Shown: positions 29,353 through 31,817 of the stretch, piece after piece | Layout: every line of letters starts with the position of its first letter | Numbering within the stretch: the stretch's first letter is position 1 | Notes under the pieces: model-generated | What the model saw: only the letters and a program-made list of their open reading frames with translations | Told to the model about the DNA's origin: nothing | The model's database searches: none | Made by a program: the position numbers and the translations under genes | Virus record (IMG/VR): IMGVR_UViG_3300042879_001439 | Location: 1 to 31,817 of that record | DNA from: a virus | Reading direction: 5' to 3' (one strand) | Length of the DNA stretch: 31,817 nt

Positions 29353-30018
29353 ATGGACTGGCAGGCACTGCAGCAGGATTCCGAGGCTTACTGGACCCGC
29401 AACAACGGGCAGCACCACCAGCACCCCGACCCCATCGAGGAGACCCTCGACCGCATCCACCGGCACACGCCGATTCTCGACGCCTTCGAGGCCGGTGCAT
29501 CGGACGGCTGGCGACTGCAGTGGATGCAGGCCAAGTACGGCTGCCGGGTGCAGGGGATCGACGCCAGCGCGTCAGCGGTCAAGCAAGCCAGCGTGCCGGT
29601 GCGGCACGGCATCGCGCCGTTCAGCATGGAGCAGTTGAGCGAAGCCGCCTTCGACCTGGTCATCCTCGGCTTCTTCGCCTACTTGCTGCACCGATCCCAG
29701 TCCCTGCGCCTGGCCGCCGCAGTCGACAAGATCCTGCGGCCCGGCGGTCACCTCGTCATCGTCGACTTCCTCTCGCCGTACCCGACGAGAGCCGACTACG
29801 CGCACCATCCCGGCCTGGCCGTCTGGAAGCAGGACCTGTCGGCACTGTGGACCGGGAGCCCGCAGTGGACCCTGGTCGACCGCACCCTCATCGAGCACCA
29901 GGCGCACGACGTCGACAACGCCGACCCGGCCAGATGGATCACCGTCGACGCGATCCGAAAACTGCCGACCGACCTCGCCTGGGCCGACATCGAGCCGCCA
30001 AGGAGCCGCACAGCATGA
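29353..30018 (+). CDS. SAM-dependent methyltransferase
   Basis: 221-residue class I methyltransferase. Motif I ILDAFEAGASDGWRL (41-55) binds SAM, GIDASASAV (69-77) gives the acidic ribose contact, FDLVILGFFAYLLHR is motif IV and LRPGGHLVIVDF is motif VI-like. The YWTRNN start and overall layout recall methylases tied to pseudaminic-acid or O-antigen pathways. It stands 1 nt after the DUF115-like gene, so it may cap or modify the same glycan. DNA or RNA as substrate is less likely given the neighbours. Confidence 0.85.
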   Translation: MDWQALQQDSEAYWTRNNGQHHQHPDPIEETLDRIHRHTPILDAFEAGASDGWRLQWMQAKYGCRVQGIDASASAVKQASVPVRHGIAPFSMEQLSEAAFDLVILGFFAYLLHRSQSLRLAAAVDKILRPGGHLVIVDFLSPYPTRADYAHHPGLAVWKQDLSALWTGSPQWTLVDRTLIEHQAHDVDNADPARWITVDAIRKLPTDLAWADIEPPRSRTA

Positions 30019-30266
30019 CCGACCCGATGTGCAAGGCCGTCCACTACTCCACAAAGCTCAACCCGGACTGCCGGTGCAATGAGTACTTCAAGGTGCGGCA
30101 GGACGAGCGCCGACGGATGCGCAAAGTCGCCGAGCGGGCCTACGTCAAGGCCACGCCGGCCAGGCAGGGCCGGATGACACCCGAGCAGAAGGCAAGGGTC
30201 CAGGCCGCCCAGGACTTCCTGATCCTGGTCACCAGCGAGATCGCCAATGAGGGAAGGAACCGTTAG
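30015..30266 (+). CDS. Small basic Cys-containing protein
   Basis: 83-residue protein starting TDPMCKAVHYSTKLNPDCRCNEY (three Cys) followed by a strongly basic helix (KVRQDERRRMRKVAERAYVKA). Not recognised. ATG at 30015 overlaps the methyltransferase stop. Charge suggests nucleic-acid binding. Confidence 0.62.
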   Translation: MTDPMCKAVHYSTKLNPDCRCNEYFKVRQDERRRMRKVAERAYVKATPARQGRMTPEQKARVQAAQDFLILVTSEIANEGRNR

Positions 30267-30271
30267 AAGCC

Positions 30272-30550
30272 ATGACCGACCACCTGCCCGAGTGCCCGAT
30301 GCTTGATGAACGGTATCCAAAGCACCCGCTAGAAAAGTGCGATTACTGCGAAATGCTCCGCGCCTGCGAGCAGCGGGTAGCAAACAAGATCGCTGCCCTG
30401 CTGGTCGAAGGGATCGACTGGCAGGACGGCTTTGCTGCTGGCCTGACGGCTGCACGAGAAGCGGTGGATGGGCTGGACAAGTACACCCACGGCCAAATCT
30501 CAGCAGCCGACGCCCTCGCCGCTATCGACGCACTACGGGAGAAGCCATGA
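30272..30550 (+). CDS. Small PECP/CxxC protein, paralogue 1
   Basis: 92-residue protein beginning HLPECPMLDE, then CDYCEMLRACEQRV and GFAAGLTAAREAVDGL. It shares layout with the protein at 30875-31081 (HEPECP, CICEQLRAA, GYLSALLEARESL), so the two are likely paralogues. I recall such short proteins in right arms of actinophages without known role. GGGAAGGAA upstream, ATG at 30272. Confidence 0.68.
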   Translation: MTDHLPECPMLDERYPKHPLEKCDYCEMLRACEQRVANKIAALLVEGIDWQDGFAAGLTAAREAVDGLDKYTHGQISAADALAAIDALREKP

Positions 30551-30735
30551 GCATGGCCATTCATTGCGACACCTGCGACACCTGGGGCCGGGGCACGATG
30601 GTCCTCGACTTCCTCACTGTCTACTGGGGCAAGCGGAACCTGCACTTCTGCAGCTGGGACTGCATCCTCAAGCACGCCGCCGCCCTCTACGACCTCTGCT
30701 GCACGGAGAACCGGCCGTCGGTGATCGTCCTATGA
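30547..30735 (+). CDS. Small zinc-binding protein
   Basis: 62-residue protein with CDTCDTWGRG, then HFCSWDCILKHAAALYD and DLCC, a set of Cys pairs likely holding zinc (HFCSWDCILKH resembles the treble-clef-like end of small phage proteins). Starts and ends in ATGA overlaps. Function unknown. Confidence 0.65.
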   Translation: MSMAIHCDTCDTWGRGTMVLDFLTVYWGKRNLHFCSWDCILKHAAALYDLCCTENRPSVIVL

Positions 30736-30878
30736 GCATTTGGGATCGGTTCTTTGATTTCGTGTTCGAGTCTCGGGCTATCTACGCGATCCTGGCGGTC
30801 CTCGCGCTCTGGGCCCTCCTCGTGGTGTTCGCCATGATCTTTGTCGGCGCCTTCCACCTCTTGAGCGAGTTGTTATGA
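30732..30878 (+). CDS. Small membrane protein
   Basis: 48-residue protein with an aromatic amphipathic start (MSIWDRFFDFVFESRA) and one strong membrane segment (IYAILAVLALWALLVVFAMIF). ATG at 30732 and stop overlap both neighbours. Not recognised; small late-operon membrane proteins may affect superinfection or lysis timing. Confidence 0.6.
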   Translation: MSIWDRFFDFVFESRAIYAILAVLALWALLVVFAMIFVGAFHLLSELL

Positions 30879-31081
30879 CGATGCATGAACCTGAGTGCCC
30901 GGTTGAGAAGAGGCTGAGAGCCGGGAGGACTGTCGGCTCCCAGACCTGCATCTGCGAGCAGCTCCGCGCCGCGTACTCGCGCGGCTACCTCAGCGCACTG
31001 CTGGAGGCTCGAGAGTCCCTCGCCGAGCCGGACCCGGCCGGTGCGATCAACGAGATGCTCGCCGACCTGGCGCACCCGTGA
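30875..31081 (+). CDS. Small PECP/CxC protein, paralogue 2
   Basis: 68-residue protein resembling the one at 30272-30550 in its HEPECPVEKR start, CICEQLRAAYSRGYLSALLEARESL core and Ala-rich end. ATG at 30875 overlaps the previous stop; ATG at 30881 is an alternative. The pair probably arose by duplication with two genes now between them. Confidence 0.65.
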   Translation: MTMHEPECPVEKRLRAGRTVGSQTCICEQLRAAYSRGYLSALLEARESLAEPDPAGAINEMLADLAHP

Positions 31082-31455
31082 TCGACGTCCCCACTGCTGC
31101 AGTGGCCGCGAACGTCAGCGAGCGCACGATCCGACGATGGATGGCAGCCGGGATGCCGTCGTCCCTCGTCAACGGCCAGCGACGCATCAACCTGGACGAC
31201 CTTGAGGACTGGGCCTTGCGAATGTCACGTCCGTGTCATAGCATGAGTGATACCTCGGTTGTCTTGTCTTCAGCCCCGCCCACCAGCGGGGCTTCTTCAT
31301 TGGACTGGGTCATGTCGACGCACATCCACCAGATCCTCGACGACTACGACCTCACAGCAGACGACCGCGAAGCCATTGCGGAGCGCATCCTGCAGGCCAC
31401 GCAAGCCAGGCCCCAGCGCAGTACCCGCGTTGTAGGACCCCCCGAGACCCGGTGA
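31078..31455 (+). CDS. MerR/excisionase-type HTH protein
   Basis: 125-residue protein. The N-terminal 45 residues are a MerR-like helix-turn-helix (AAVAANVSERTIRRWMAAGMP, then GQRRINLDDLEDWA), the fold used by excisionases and small regulators. A terminator-like hairpin lies within the coding frame at 31272-31293, and after it comes an in-frame ATG (31312) with a helical MSTHIHQILDDYDLTADDREA part. So it may be two products or one protein with a structured linker. GTG at 31078 overlaps the previous stop. Confidence 0.68.
   Translation: MIDVPTAAVAANVSERTIRRWMAAGMPSSLVNGQRRINLDDLEDWALRMSRPCHSMSDTSVVLSSAPPTSGASSLDWVMSTHIHQILDDYDLTADDREAIAERILQATQARPQRSTRVVGPPETR
31272..31300 (+). terminator. 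Terminator-like hairpin inside the HTH gene
   Basis: AGCCCCGC (31272-31279) pairs with GCGGGGCT (31286-31293) around CCACCA, followed by TCTTCAT. Stem and pyrimidine tail fit an intrinsic terminator. It lies within an open frame that continues to 31455, so it could end early transcription before the HNH gene, unless read through. Confidence 0.6.
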
Positions 31456-31751
31456 AGCCCTGTCTGAGGTGCGGCCAGCCCACCCAGGGCAGCCGCTGCC
31501 CAGCCTGCCGACCACCAGCAGCACCGTGGAGCGCCGCCAAGCGATCCCTCTACGGCAACGCCGACTACCGACGTCGAGCCAAGGAAGTCCGCGACAACGC
31601 GAGCGCCTGCTGGATCTGCGGGGAGGGGGCACGGCCCGGCGATCCCTGGCAAGCCGACCACGTCCAGCCAGGCGACCCGGCATCCCCCCTGCTGGCCGCC
31701 CATCGATCCTGCAACGCGCGTCGAGCGAACGAAGCGCGCCGCAAGGGATGA
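31452..31751 (+). CDS. HNH endonuclease next to terminase (genome end)
   Basis: 99-residue nuclease: N-terminal zinc ribbon (CLRCGQPTQGSRCPAC), a basic helix, then the HNH core CWICGEGARPGD...QADHVQPGD and LLAAHRSCNARRANEA. HNH proteins beside terminase genes assist DNA cleavage during packaging in many tailed phages. On a circular map this gene directly precedes the small terminase subunit, which strongly supports that role. GTG at 31452 overlaps the preceding stop. Confidence 0.88.
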   Translation: MKPCLRCGQPTQGSRCPACRPPAAPWSAAKRSLYGNADYRRRAKEVRDNASACWICGEGARPGDPWQADHVQPGDPASPLLAAHRSCNARRANEARRKG

Positions 31752-31761
31752 CCCCATCCCC

Positions 31762-31781
31762 CCCCCGAGTTTCATCGGGGG
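31762..31781 (+). terminator. Terminator-like hairpin at the genome end
   Basis: CCCCCGA pairs with TCGGGGG (7 bp, loop GTTTCA) 10 nt after the HNH stop, next to a run of 9 C (31758-31766). It may terminate early transcription before the terminase genes. The remaining 31782-31817 and 1-41 hold no gene and could contain the packaging site. Confidence 0.6.
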
Positions 31782-31817
31782 TCGGTCCCGATCTGCGACG
31801 CGACGACAAACGCGCAC

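Noticed and set aside
1-31817. tRNA genes, CRISPR arrays and insertion sequences
   Set aside because: I saw no cloverleaf with a proper acceptor stem and T-loop, no direct-repeat/spacer array and no transposase frame with terminal repeats.

Overview
The window reads as an essentially complete genome (31.8 kb, high GC) of a siphovirus-type temperate phage of an actinobacterium. The host inference rests on a phage-encoded WhiB-type regulator with the CX22CX2CX5C cysteine pattern (24423-24860), on frequent GTG starts and on the high GC. An 88-residue protein (15610-15876) resembles a family I recall from aquatic phages, so a freshwater or marine host is possible. The left edge opens with the small terminase gene and the right edge closes with an HNH nuclease gene. 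These are normally neighbours, so the molecule is probably circular, circularly permuted, or cut near this point. No terminal repeat was visible by eye.

Layout. (1) 42-17048, plus strand: terminase, portal, a HAD-phosphatase/prohead-protease fusion, HK97-type major capsid protein, a glycosyltransferase, head-tail joining proteins, tail tube, tail chaperones with a -1 frameshift, tape measure, two tail-tip/adhesin genes, small membrane proteins, an r1t-like holin and a small Cys/His endolysin. (2) A strong bidirectional terminator at 17118-17154. (3) 17163-19198, minus strand: three small genes behind a near-consensus promoter with palindromic operator candidates, including an HTH protein that may be the regulator, and a tyrosine integrase. 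(4) 19199-19749: about 550 bp without a confident gene but dense with inverted repeats (three-way-junction fold, terminator-like hairpins, duplicated 12-bp palindromes), which looks like a control region. (5) 19750-31751, plus strand: one nearly gapless train of short genes, mostly joined by ATGA/GTGA overlaps. It carries ERF annealing protein, HNH nuclease, PD-(D/E)XK resolvase-like nuclease, WhiB, SSB, a replication initiator with internal iterons, and a DnaB/RepA-like helicase. A glycan-modification cassette follows (GT-A glycosyltransferase, DUF115-like transferase, SAM methyltransferase), then many small Zn-binding or membrane proteins and a terminal HNH nuclease.

How it fits together. 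Lysogeny would use the XerC/D-sized integrase and the minus-strand regulator. Replication appears lambda-like: initiator with iterons and an AT-rich flank inside its own gene, a helicase, SSB and recombination proteins. The most unusual content is the HAD-protease fusion with a well-placed internal start; a capsid-module glycosyltransferase behind a leader with two competing RNA stems; a three-gene glycan cassette in the early operon; the structured integrase/early control region; and a carbohydrate-binding insert of different base composition in a tail protein. All function calls come from reading the sequence and family knowledge; no database search was run.
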